Below, piece by piece: positions 24,271 through 34,682 of a stretch of 64,000 bases of DNA (positions within the stretch are counted from its first letter, which is position 1; each line of letters opens with the position of its first letter). This DNA is from Linnemannia hyalina (Eukaryota > Mortierellomycota > Mortierellomycetes > Mortierellales > Mortierellaceae). Below the pieces are notes generated by a model. The model had not been told where the DNA came from. It made no database searches and was given only the letters and a program-made list of their open reading frames with translations. The translations under genes and the position numbers were made by a program. The stretch is from the NCBI GenBank assembly GCA_019671135.1, contig JAHRHY010000002.1, forward strand, positions 3,425,501 to 3,489,500, given 5' to 3'.

Positions 24271-26318
24271 ATGAATAGCGACAACGAGCAGTACAAATAT
24301 TCCACTTTCCCCAACCCCCACTCCCTCTTGTCAACCCCGTCAACCCCTACCTACATGGCTCGTACTCGCCTCTTGCCTGCATGGACAGCAACAGCGTCTA
24401 CCGCCCCGAGGATTTAGGCTCTGACGCCAACGAGAATGACATCCCCGAGGTCAATGATCGCCCCGCTCCTAACCCTAAAAAGGTACAATGACAGGTCAAT
24501 ATCCTTCTTGGGGTGAAATGTAGTATTAGTCGAATGCATCCTGTGTCCATGAATATTCACCGAGATCCGTCAACTCACCTCTCGTTCCTGTGTCCTAAGT
24601 GCCGTCTGGACCGGTCTTTCGCAATGAGGTCTTAGGAGACCTGCACGTCGACGCTTGTGGAAGGCCCATCGCCGAAGGAGGGTTTGAGGCCGTTCACGAG
24701 GTCTGCGACAGCAAGGGGAGTGTATAGCCTTCAAGGTTCCAAAGCCCGCGGCTAGGATGCAGACGGTAAGATAAAACTTCAATGGTTGAATATTTCATGT
24801 CGTAAGGATACGTTGTTCGCAAAATGCTATTGCTAGCTCTTGTTGATATTCTCCTTCCTGTTTACTTATCATGCACAGATCCGAACGAGGCCTAGTTCAT
24901 GGGTCGGCTATGAGGACAAGCGAGGTCCCTATCTCTTGATACCGCTCTACCGGTCATGGAATTTTTACGTACTCTTGATCAACCGAGCACCCTTACTGGT
25001 CCCTGAGATCAAGTTCTTCAACAAGCAGCTCGTAGCTGGTTTGAGCTTTATTCTTGAAGCTGGCATCCGCCACTGCGACCTCAAGTCAGAGAATGTCTTA
25101 GTCGCTGAAGGCATACACCTCAAGATCACGGACTTTGGGCTCTCAGAAGAGTCGTCCGTCAAGAGGTATGACAAATGCAAATGATCATTATTCATAAGGT
25201 GGCAATTGATGCACACATGATCAATCCCAATGCACTATTAACTACTGACTTGTGTTTTATTCAACTGTATCTCCAGCATGCGGACAGCTGGTACGCCAGG
25301 ATATTGGGCGCCGGAGGTCCTGACGGGATGGTGCATACCGACAAGATTGACGTGTTTTCCCTTGGTATCATTTTCTACATGATGTTCACAAGAGAACAGC
25401 CTAACTTAACGCCGGGTAATTGATCGATTCTGAGAACAAAGTTGATTGAGTTTAAATGGGACAATTTTCCAAAAAAAAAAAAAAAAAAAAAAAAACCACC
25501 GAAGTAACCATTTTCCACTTTGCCGACCCTGAAACATTAGAAACAGCGTCATCTATCCTCCAGAAGACTACCTCGAGGGTGTGCCCCCCTCCGAAGACGT
25601 TAGGAACTTGCTGGACCGTACTCTGGAGATCGATGTTGAGCATCGTATCAATGTTCATGAGCTTGCGAACCACAATTTCCTTTGTCGCGACTTTGCCTCA
25701 AGAGTCTTCCCAATACGGCGTTCGACGTGGCCCCGGTGTTTGACAATAACTCTGTTGAAAACGCATGCACGCACCTCAGAGAACAATGCTGAAGTCTCGA
25801 GAGCGTGGAAGCGGAAGAAGAGGAGATCCGAGAAGGCTGCCGTCAAGGATCATGAGATCCGGGTGAATCAAAGGAGCCACGCTACCGTATGTGTGGTGGC
25901 TGCCAAAGGCAAGGAGGTTGTACATTGGTGCCGTGTCAATACCAAATCCGGGACTGAGGCTATCACCGATGCCAACGCCAACGCCGACGCCACCACCAAG
26001 GACCACAGCGCTCGCACCAGGAACCAAGGAGACACTTAGAAGACCACGGGAACGGCCACACTCGGCGCTCAAGCCTATCGCAGATACGTCGCCAAGGAGA
26101 CTATATAGGAGCGCGAGTGGGCCATCCTCTTTTCCCAGGTCCAAGCTCAAATCGAAAAGGAGCGCCGGGATTTGCATGCCGAGAGGGACGCGCTGCTCGA
26201 CCTCCTTGGAAGCGAGTTCTGTGATGACAGACGCGGCAGCCAAGATGACAACTGCAACGAGGATGACGATGACCGTGCGGATGTGATCCTGTCTTCTTCC
26301 CCTAGACAAAGTAAATAA
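24271..26318 (+). pseudogene. Protein kinase pseudogene 1 (non-RD type catalytic loop)
   Basis: Recognisable in order: a first exon from ATG 24271 ending near 24483; a glycine-loop segment (IAEGGFEAVHEV, about 24668) whose lysine strand (AFKVPKP) lies in another frame at about 24727; a donor at 24766 and acceptor at 24878; HPN then YEDKRGPYLLIPLYRS; catalytic loop IRHCDLKSENVLV (about 25066-25104); DFGLSEE; a donor near 25167; TAGTPGYWAPEVLT; then, one frame away, DKIDVFSLGIIFYMMF; and subdomain XI LLDRTLEIDVEHRINVHEL (about 25605-25665). A coiled, acidic C-terminal tail ends at TAA 26316-26318. At least four frame changes occur inside conserved motifs (near 24350, 24710, 24895 and 25315). 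Splice sites still look good, so decay is probably recent. The catalytic loop has HCD instead of HRD. Confidence 0.75.
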
Positions 26319-27440
26319 AAAAATATTTCTAATCCTCAAAGATTTGCCACCAATATTTGCAAGAGATAGACCATGGTTTCACTGCTCAAAAAGCTCAAAA
26401 TACTCATGGTGCTTAGAATGGTCAGAATGGCGGACAACATGAGAGGAAAAAGGACACAACGACGTGTGGTCGACACGACAATATTGATCATCAAATTTTT
26501 GAACATGTGGACAGCATCACAGCCACGCGTCCACTCAACCATCATCAGAAAGCCTGTTCGAGCACCTCCACCCTTAACCATCCCACTCGTCAGTTTTACC
26601 CTACCTCGTACGCCGCCTTTATTCCTTACTCTTTACTCACTCCTTTGTCCTCCCCCCCCCCCCGCACACTTTCGAAATGAAAGATTCACTCAAAGAGCCA
26701 CTCTCTCATATCCACTTGCTATCCTTTTATAAACTTGTATAATTTTGGAGCATGTTGCTCTCACGACATCAAGGGGAAGTAGTGTCCGCGTTTTATCAAG
26801 AGTGCATTCTCCTGCTGTTTCTGCTACTTCGCTACGTGTATTGTCCAGCCATGAGGATAGAGAATAAAGTGAAAGACGAACGCGATTCTCCTGGGATATT
26901 CTCTGTCTTACTTCGTTTTTGAGATAGAAAAAACAGGTCCCTTATGACTGAAGGACAGCCAACCTCACTAAGGTATCTCCTACCTTGCACGAAACGAAAA
27001 AGTGACGCCAACTCAAAAAACACATCATTGGAAGTGGCAAATTCTCTGCGCGTCGATATTTTTCTTACTAAACACCACACTCAAGAACACAATCACCTGT
27101 CAAGGAAGAAGAAAGAATGGACATCTCCCTGAACAACAGTACATGCTTCTAAACATATTGCATTGGGGAAAAAGAGGGAGTCAAAGTGTAGCACCACACC
27201 ATGCATAGATTTACTTAGCTTTTGTTTTGCTTATCCAAAAGGCTGACAACTGGGTGCACGCTCGGAGAAGCTGGGCACTTAATCCCCTCGCTGGACATTG
27301 AGAACATCATAAGAAAAAGATGGGCCCCTGCATAGTCGGAAGCCCCAGTAAAGAAGCATTGAGAAAGAGAAGCGTCTCCTATCTCAGTGGTTAATCGTCT
27401 GATAAGGAGAGAAAAAGAGTATACCATCAAGGGTCATCGC
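26319..27440. other. Intergenic DNA between kinase relics 1 and 2
   Basis: About 1.1 kb of mixed composition with a C-run at about 26655-26663. No supported coding frame; short open frames here are not family-like. Confidence 0.35.
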
Positions 27441-28223
27441 CATGCTATACCTCCATCCTCGTATATTCCCATTGGTGGAACTCTATCACAATCGAAGAGA
27501 ACGATGTAAAAAACTTACTCGCAAATTATTTTTTCAACGATCGTCCCACATACCTTATCATTGTTCAAAGATGGATCTTGCTAGTTCTTCCACAAATCTG
27601 AGGAGAAAATCCAGTGGATGGGCCAGACTGACTCGTATGTGCTAGGATCTCTTGCACTGAGTTCCCGAAATAGCGTCCCATGTAAGTCACGTCTGCTTTA
27701 TTGGAAGGTGATAACGATGAACCGCAGTACACTATTGTTCCTCAGTTTCCCCTTTTCTAATCCCCTTACGTCCTCTGCATGCCGAATGAATAGAGCCTTC
27801 TCGACGCAATCGCTAACGGGCCCATTGACAAAGACACCTTTATCGGGTACACGGGGATGATGGCCGCTGGAGTAGCACACTTACACAGGCACGGCATACT
27901 CCACGGTGATAACAAACCTGCCAACATTCTCATCACCAAGCAGAACGTGGTCAAGTTGGCTGACCTAGGAGAAGTGAGATACATGGCCAAGTAAGTGCAA
28001 ACAATAGGAATTGAAATCTGGTGACGCCACTGTAGCATATCTGCCATGAGTCAGTTCAATTAAAATAGCTGCTTTTCCATGTTTTAGGACGCCTGAGGGC
28101 ACGGTCGGAACCGAGCGCTATCAAACCGCTGAGGTGACGATGAAGGGAGAGTATGGCCTGCCAGCCGATATATTTTTATTTGGCCGAACCCTGCAAGAAA
28201 TGATGACCAACACACACATGTGA
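27441..28223 (+). pseudogene. Protein kinase pseudogene 2 (HGD catalytic loop)
   Basis: The clearest exon (about 27800-27990) encodes GVAHLHRHGILHGDNKPANILITK, followed by VKLADLGEV where a kinase would have DFG. A donor GTAAGT at 27991 and acceptor ending at 28087 join in frame to GTVGTERYQTAEV and DIFLFGRTLQEMM, ending with TGA at 28221-28223, far short of a complete C lobe. The stretch before it (about 27500-27660) holds a fragment (NDRPTYLIIV) resembling the hinge region, with stops in between. N lobe and subdomains X-XI are missing, so I call it a truncated relic. HGD for HRD and DLG for DFG would also make it an unusual or inactive kinase. Confidence 0.65.
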
Positions 28224-28587
28224 AGGTGAGTGTCTTCTGCGTGTGAGCAGTTCTACTGGCCTTTTTTTTTTTTGGACTTGGCTAAAATACGACCGCATTG
28301 GCTTATCCATTGACTACTCCACTTTCCCTCATTCTCTCTCTCATTCACCCACCTTCCTCGACCCATTCTCCTACTTCATTCCTTTCCTCATTCCACTTCC
28401 CTCCCCTTTTCCCCCCCTTTTCCGTTCACTTTCCCTTATTTGTCTGCTTCGCCCAATTCACCTTCAATTCCCTTTTTGTCATTCCCTTTCCCTGACTTTT
28501 CTTTTCATCGCGCGTCGATATTCAATTTACCTCTGCCTCCATCTCTGCCTTAGCCTCTGCCTCATTCTCCATCCCTCCCCGCCCACA
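28224..28587. other. Pyrimidine-rich leader-like DNA
   Basis: Strongly C/T-rich on the plus strand from about 28320 to 28585 and running straight into an ATG at 28588; it resembles the leaders of active genes in this window. Confidence 0.35.
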
Positions 28588-29274
28588 ATGTCGTCCATAC
28601 AAGCGGGATTCAAGACAGAAGACCTGCCACCTGAAGTTCTACGCGTGGGTTAATTGATGGATGAACCTACCCTCTTAACCGCCTCGCAGGTCTGCCTCAT
28701 TGATCGCGCTGCCTGGGACGTGATCACCAAAGACCAATGGTACCACTGTTGCTTCCCCATAGCGCCTGCTGGGCTTGTCTTTCCCAATTGCCATCTTTGC
28801 AACTCCATTGGTGACAGGGGTAGAAGTATCTCCTTCGCTATTGGATCGGTTGCTTCTTCTCGACTTTGTCATAGTGGATGAGTACGTAAGCGTACGTCTT
28901 TGCTCCCGTTCTACAAAGGGACTCAGAGCATCGAATGGTACGACATCGGCTATCTTGGTTCAAAGAGCTCCCATAACGTCCATAATCATCATCAAGAACT
29001 GGATACTGATCGGCTTACCGAGATTTTGATGATGGCCTCTAATGTCTGTACATTGCTCCTGCAGATGGCGGGCCTTTTAAAATTGAAAACAGCCAGGTTG
29101 CAGTCCTTCTTGACCCACTATTATCCCAGCGAAGGCAGTACAAATGCGTTTATGATGAATGGTCAAAACACCTTCTGGTCAACAATCGCCACTCCAGCGA
29201 TCAAAGCACACAAAAAACTCTACAAGACTCAGTGTTTTAATCGTCCTCGTCGTCGACCTCTTCCTCACCACTAA
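28588..29274 (+). pseudogene. Decayed protein-coding gene, unknown family
   Basis: Begins with a plausible start exon (ATG 28588, FKTEDLPPEVLR), then a short intron-like gap ending in CGCAG at about 28690 and LIDRAAWDVITKDQW. Further coding-like stretches (TPLVTGVEVSPSLLDRLLLLDF at 28810-28875, IEWYDIGYL at about 28930) lie in different frames. A 57 bp segment (28894-28950) recurs at 29970-30025 in the next relic. I do not recognise the family. Nearby relics are kinases, so it may be the N-terminal part of a kinase-family gene, but no kinase motif is visible here. Confidence 0.4.
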
Positions 29275-29358
29275 TCGCACATATCAAAAGCCCTCAAGTC
29301 AAGGCAATGAATCCTTGTGAGTTTTTTATGAATGGTGAAATGGGGGGGAATCAAGCTA

Positions 29359-29578
29359 CAGTCAAACCTCCCCTATAGCATATCCTTGGGCTGCAAGTAA
29401 AAGTATGCTATAGGAGAGGTTATGCTATTAAGAAGGCGTGCTACATCCATGTAGCGTAGTAGGGGTGATTCAGGATCATGGACCCAAAACCTTATTTTCC
29501 CAAAAAAAAAATATGCAATAGGGGAGGGAATAGCATATGAATATGATAGGGGATTATACTATAGGGGAGGTTTGACTG
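29359..29578. mobile_element. MITE of Tc1/mariner type, 220 bp
   Basis: The ends are perfect 20-bp terminal inverted repeats: CAGTCAAACCTCCCCTATAG at 29359 and its reverse complement ending at 29578. The element is flanked on both sides by TA (29357-29358 and 29579-29580), the target duplication of Tc1/mariner/pogo transposases. It is non-coding. Internal copies of a GCTATAGGAGAGG-like motif give it further secondary structure (near 29404 and 29520). It needs a transposase supplied elsewhere. Confidence 0.9.
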
Positions 29579-29802
29579 TATTGCGAATCGCCTCCACCCT
29601 CCCAAAAAAAATGCCTTTGATCCTTTTGTTCAGGGTAATCGGACTGATCCTCTGTGCGGCCGAATATTTCAATATAAAGAGCAAGAACACTTTCCAATCA
29701 AAGGACGAAATGACCATAGTACCACATGGTATCTGACCTGTCCTATTTTCAAATAAACAAAAGAAACAAAAAAAAACTTTCATTAACTCTCCCGCACAAA
29801 CC

Positions 29803-30115
29803 GATGTTCGACGTGATAGGATTGGAAGAATATGAAGAGTGTGTCGTCAATATCAAAAGAGAAGATGCTGGAGAAAGGGAACTAAAGCCACGGAGCAGCA
29901 TATGATCGAATCGCGTGAATTCACTGATGACTGCGTCTTCACCAAGAAGTATCTCACGAAAAATGAGACCGTCTTTTGCTCTCGTTCTGCAGAGGATTCA
30001 GTACATCGAATGGTACGATATCGTGCTGTTCCTTTCTATCTGTTATGTTTAAACGATGAGAAAAATGATACCTGCTCACTGACTCTGACAAGGATGAAAG
30101 AGGAGGATAGACAAT
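29803..30115 (+). pseudogene. Coding relic sharing a 57 bp segment with the 28.6-29.3 kb relic
   Basis: An ATG at 29803 opens a 34-codon frame (MFDVIGLEEYEECVVNIKR) before a stop. Downstream, 29925-30060 is again coding-like (FTDDCVFTKKYLTK), and 29970-30025 matches 28894-28950 nearly base for base. The two copies suggest two members of one decayed gene family. No domain recognised. Confidence 0.35.
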
Positions 30116-30589
30116 GAAACCCGGAAACTCACATACAAATCCGCTTCATGTTTAACAGGTCCTACCCAAAAGAACAGATGTGGAACTATTGTGGAACTTA
30201 GATCTTCCACTACCTCTATTTTGTCGTTTCCCATAGAGGACACGCGCTCTACACGACAAAACATGCCAAACATAAAAGAAATCAGATCAAGGCAAGAATT
30301 AAGGTTATATTTATTTATGCCTGGAAGCATGTTGTGAGAAAATACAATCGCTATGGAGGCGTGGATTAAATCAACCAGGCCTGAACATCCTCCATATGAC
30401 CTTGAAACTGAAGGCGCTCTACAGAAAAGCCATTCCAACCTCTAGAAGCATCGTCCAGTCGTAATAAAAGGCTGGAAAAGGGAGAATTTGCTTTATATTA
30501 GTTTTCTTCCTTCATCCTTCAAACGCTCCTTATTCAAAGAAAGTAAACAGGATGCATCATCTGTCTCGATACTCTAGACCTCATGCGTC

Positions 30590-30980
30590 GAAGCCCTTTG
30601 TGACAGGAGGACTGGCGACCGATATCTAGACGTCAGAGTGGAGCCAATAGCGGAGGGCAAGTTTGGGGCTATTTATGAGGTTGTATCCCGGGAGGGGCCA
30701 AAGAGAGCCCTAAAAAGTCCTCGAGCGGTTCAACACGGCCATTTCGTATCGAACCAGACATCATCTTTAGTCCTAATAGAGAGAATAATAAGAAAACTAA
30801 CGTCAATCAAGAAGCTAAAGTTGCTATTCCACTCCTTGGACATTGTCAAGAAGAGGAGGGACACATCTTCATCGCTAATCACCCAGATGGTAAACAATAA
30901 ACAACATAGCATTGAACATTGCACAGACGCATACACAAGTTCAGGCATCCATCTCATCCCTCAATTCCCCCAAACCCTAT
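30590..30980 (+). pseudogene. Protein kinase pseudogene 3 (N-lobe fragment)
   Basis: Encodes a glycine loop and lysine strand (VEPIAEGKFGAIYEV, then RALKSPRA, about 30638-30730). About 90 bp further, in a different frame, comes an alpha-C/beta-4-like stretch (VAIPLLGHCQEEEGHIFI at 30820-30880), so at least one frameshift has occurred. Nothing of the C lobe follows. Similar in style to relic 1 (IAEGGFEAVHEV). Confidence 0.6.
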
Positions 30981-31641
30981 GAAGAATTCAAAAGTACTTG
31001 AAGGCCTCAGCACATCCTGTTAGTAGATCCATGGTATCACAGATTAGGTTGTGTCGTCGAAGTGGCTCATTCGGTGAAGACATATCAATACCAAACACCC
31101 CAAAAAAAAGTGCGCGTAATGGATACGGTGCAACACCATACGCATATGAAAAGGACCACACCTCTAGTCAAACACGTATCCGCCTAACAGAAATCGTCCC
31201 GAGCCAGAAAAAGGACAAAAAGCGCACAGCAATTCGCAATCCATTTTGAGCAAATATTTATACAAAGGATTCAGATAAGGCGAATGAGTCGCAACCAGAT
31301 CACCCACATTTTAAATAGTAAACACGAATAAAGGCTCTGTTCAATAGCGCATTGCGAACTTGTACGTACCAAAAAAAAAAGAAGAAAAAGGACAAGCTGC
31401 AACGAGTAGCTGAGTCGCCTTCACCCCTGCGTGTTTTGTACTAATGAATTTTATTATTGGTAAATGGTGGGCTACCTCCATCCCAAAGACAAGTCGCCTC
31501 TCCTGCGACCCAACAAAATAAAACGCCTCGTTCTCCTTGTCCCCCATCCACCTCAAACCATCTCAAAACAGGCCAGCGTTACTCATAAACGTGTCCTCCA
31601 CGTACTGGTCTTCGTCACCACCACAATCAATCTCCCAATCC
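30981..31641. other. Intergenic DNA between kinase relic 3 and calcineurin B
   Basis: Non-coding; contains probable 3' flank of the calcineurin B gene. Nothing else seen. Confidence 0.35.
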
Positions 31642-32744
31642 TTAAAAGCTCTCAAGGGTCATCTGCTTGGCGATATCGGTGTTCTCAACCGCGCCACAGA
31701 ACTCCTCGAACGAGATACGGCCGTCCATGTCCCTGTCAGCCTCCATAATGGTCTTGTCGACAATCTGCTGGAGCTGGTTATCCTTCAAGTTTGAGCCCAC
31801 CATCATCTTCAGCACCAGGAACAGCTCGCCGTTCGAGATGAACCCGTCCCTGTCCATATCGTATACCTTGAACGCAACTATTTGAGGAAGGAATGGGAGG
31901 GAAGGAAGAAAGAATGATATTAGGTCATAGGTAAATATAGCACAGTCTTGCAGTTGACAAAATAATGCGGCAACAAACAAGCTAATAAAGCAAAGAAAAA
32001 GAAGGGCCTTACAGCGGAGCTTTTCTACTTTGTTGCCCTTATTGCTGAACGCCGACAATCCGGCAATGAACTCCTTGAAATCCACATCTCCTCCACCGTC
32101 CTCGTCCATGATTGCAATCAGTCGCGATGCCAAGGGGTTGGTCGCAATCTGAGGGATGGCCAAAAACTCTTCCTTGTCGATGGAGCCTGACCCGTCCTTG
32201 TCCAGCTTCATGAACCGCTTGTACAGTCTTTGGATCTCCTCCGCCGTGACTATTTGAGAGAGGCGTTTGTTTGTCCAATGTCAATCGGGTGAGAGGTGGA
32301 TAGGTGGTGCGTGGGCGTTTGATGTTAGTTGTTGTTTGGCGTTGACGTTCCGTGGTATCCGATGGGCATGGTGCGATAGCAATTGAGGTTGTCCAATGCA
32401 GAAAGATAGGTCGGGATAGACAAAAAGTCAGGCGAGGCGAGGCGGGGTCGGAGGGTCATAAGCGTAATATAAATGACGGAGATATGAGAAAAAAGAACAG
32501 CGAGGTCAGTACACAGAACATAAACTAGACGCACCAACACGTACAACACACTGCGACCGTGTGAAAACATACGCAAGCATCAGCAACACCCGTCGTCGTT
32601 TCCAAAGAATCAACTATGTTTGAATGTTGTCTATAGTTCTTGGTGCATTGCGCTGTGATCAACAAAGCAGCGAGTAAGTGAGAGTTGCTTACAGTTGGAG
32701 TCCCTGACCATCTCCTCGAGTGGCTGTGATACACCTTGACCCAT
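31642..32744 (-). CDS. CNB1: Calcineurin regulatory subunit B
   Basis: Exons 32744-32693, 32249-32013 and 31877-31642; 174 residues. Small Ca2+-binding subunit that activates the phosphatase calcineurin A in Ca2+ stress and morphogenesis signalling. Four EF-hand loops are intact: 34-45 ([12 protein letters not shown]), 66-77 ([12 protein letters not shown]), 103-114 ([12 protein letters not shown]) and 144-155 ([12 protein letters not shown]). The conserved [20 protein letters not shown] helix links EF3 and EF4. The protein begins MGQGVSQ, so Gly2 is a likely N-myristoylation site, as in the family. Length and spacing match human and yeast CNB. Intron 1 (443 nt) follows codon 17. Frame arithmetic closes. 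Confidence 0.96.
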
Positions 32745-33356
32745 GTTCGGTTATTTGTTCGCGTTTCCTTTGAGTGTTGTCGTTAAGTCTGTGCTGGTTG
32801 TCGCTTTAGTCCCTTGCTAATTAGTTCGAGGAAGGTCCTGAAGGTCGAGGATGTGTTTAAAGAATGGATGATGTGTGAAGTGGAGAAAGAACGAAATGAA
32901 AAAGAGCGAGCCCCCTTGCTTTTTTGGTTTCGAACACCCAGCTCAAGGAGACCGAAATACATTTTTTATGTCCGTCCCACCTTCTTCTTCCAGCCCTTCT
33001 TTTTTTCTTACTCCACACGTGAGCGTGACGTGAGAACAGAACAGAAGGGGTCAAGGCCACACACACAGGGCGCAGATTCGCTGGCCACACAAATAACCCA
33101 GTTGACCAGCCAGCGAGCCAGCCTCAGGCACAACCTCCTGCAGGATAGTAACGACTGGATGAAAATGGCAACTACTGACACATGTCTCCCATACCATTCC
33201 GCTTTTTTTATCCCCTGTCGGACCTTTGGACACACAGAACGAAAACAGTTCACCACACCCCGGAGTGCACAGAAATTCCTTCAAGAAAATAAATATTAGA
33301 TTTTTGTCTATCGATGAATTGAACAGGACACTGTCAGCGAACCCAATTCAGTCCTT
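32745..33356. promoter_or_regulatory. Calcineurin B promoter and MTAP 3' flank
   Basis: About 0.6 kb between two minus-strand genes. No coding frame supported; no clear control element recognised. Confidence 0.4.
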
Positions 33357-34593
33357 TTAAACGGCATAGTATCCAGGAAGCAAGAACTCCAACTTCTCAA
33401 CAGCCTTCTTACTACGTCTCTCAGGAGCAGTCATACACGCAAACATCATGCTTCCCTTCAAACCCTCCGCTGCCTTGCCGTTCTCAACCACCTCCTCCAA
33501 CCCAGGCAAAATAGCCGCCAACAACCTCTGAGCATTGTCCGAGTTGGCCTTCAAGTTCGCAACGACGGCCTCAACCGTCACCGCAACCTCATGCTCCTTC
33601 CAGCAGTCATAATCCGTCGACATGCAGATCATCTGGTAGGCAATCTCGGCCTCTCTGGCCAACTTGGCCTCGGGGAGGACACTCATGTTGATCAAATCAG
33701 CACCAAACGATCTGTACATGTGCGACTCTGCACGCGTTGAGAACTGAGGTCCCTCCATACAGATCAACGTCTTTTGACGGTGGAAATCTCCGCCCTCGAT
33801 CACGCCACGCTGGTCCCAAATCACTTGCTCAAGGACTGCGGAGAAGGGGTCGGCAAACATGGCATGAGCGACCAAACCGTCTTCAAAGAAGGTCGAGTGG
33901 CGGATACCCTTGGTGCGGTCAATGATCTGCGAGGGGAGGACAAAGTCGCGGGGCTTGAGCTCCTCACGGAGGGATCCGACGGCAGAGTAGGCAATGATGG
34001 CTTCAACACCGAGGGACTTGAGGGCCGCAATATTGGCGCGTGCGGGGACCTCGGAGGGGGTCAAGTAATGACCACGGCCGTGGCGGGCCAAGAATGCAAT
34101 GTGGAGACCCGAGGCGGTCTTGGCGATGGTAATAGCATCGCTAGGCTTTCCCCAAGGCTATTTGTTCATGTGTTGAAGGTTCAATTGCACGGTCAGTTGA
34201 AGAACAGTGTGAAGTATCCAGGCAAGCTTCCACAAGAAGTGTTCACCTGTTAAACGGACATAGCGAGAACATGGCAAATTGAAATTGAAGGAAGTAGAAG
34301 CAATTGGAGATAACTTACAGTGTCGGGGTTGACCTCGGCGACGTGGGTAAGACCCTCGAGGTTGTAGAGTCCACTTCCGCCAATAACGGCAATCTTGACA
34401 ATCTGTTGTGTTGTTCAATGAATGAAGTGGAAGTAGAAGAGGAATGGATAAAAAAAAAGGAGGTTAGCACCATTGGCTTTTGTTGTTAGTCTCCTTTCAG
34501 AGAATGCACTGTTCTTCCTGTTGCTTTCTCATGGTTAAATAGGTAAGAAGAAAACGAATAAAAGAAGAATCGACTTGCAGGATGAGCGGGCAT
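33357..34593 (-). CDS. MEU1: S-methyl-5'-thioadenosine phosphorylase
   Basis: Three exons: 34593-34579 (five codons), 34402-34319 and 34157-33357; 299 residues (human MTAP 283, yeast Meu1 337). It cleaves methylthioadenosine with phosphate to adenine and methylthioribose-1-phosphate in the methionine salvage pathway. Seen: VKIAVIGGSGLYNLEGL, PSDAI, VAFLARHGRGHYLTPSEVPARANI, GSLREELKPRDFVLPSQIIDRT, the substrate loop CMEGPQFSTRAESHMYRSFGADLINMS, and a conserved aspartate in STDYDCW. The first intron starts GCAAGT rather than GT; with GC-AG splicing the MPAHP exon joins in frame to IVKIAVIGG, while no GT donor in that exon does. The stop codon of the XPG/Fanzor pseudogene lies 90 bp upstream, so the core promoter sits in or beside its 3' end. 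Confidence 0.93.
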
Positions 34594-34682
34594 GATGTAA
34601 GTTTGAATGTATATGTTCCTGCGGGAGAAGTTGGCAAAGAAGAAAAAAGAAGGGGAAAAAAGTCGAGGAACGTTTCCTTTTA

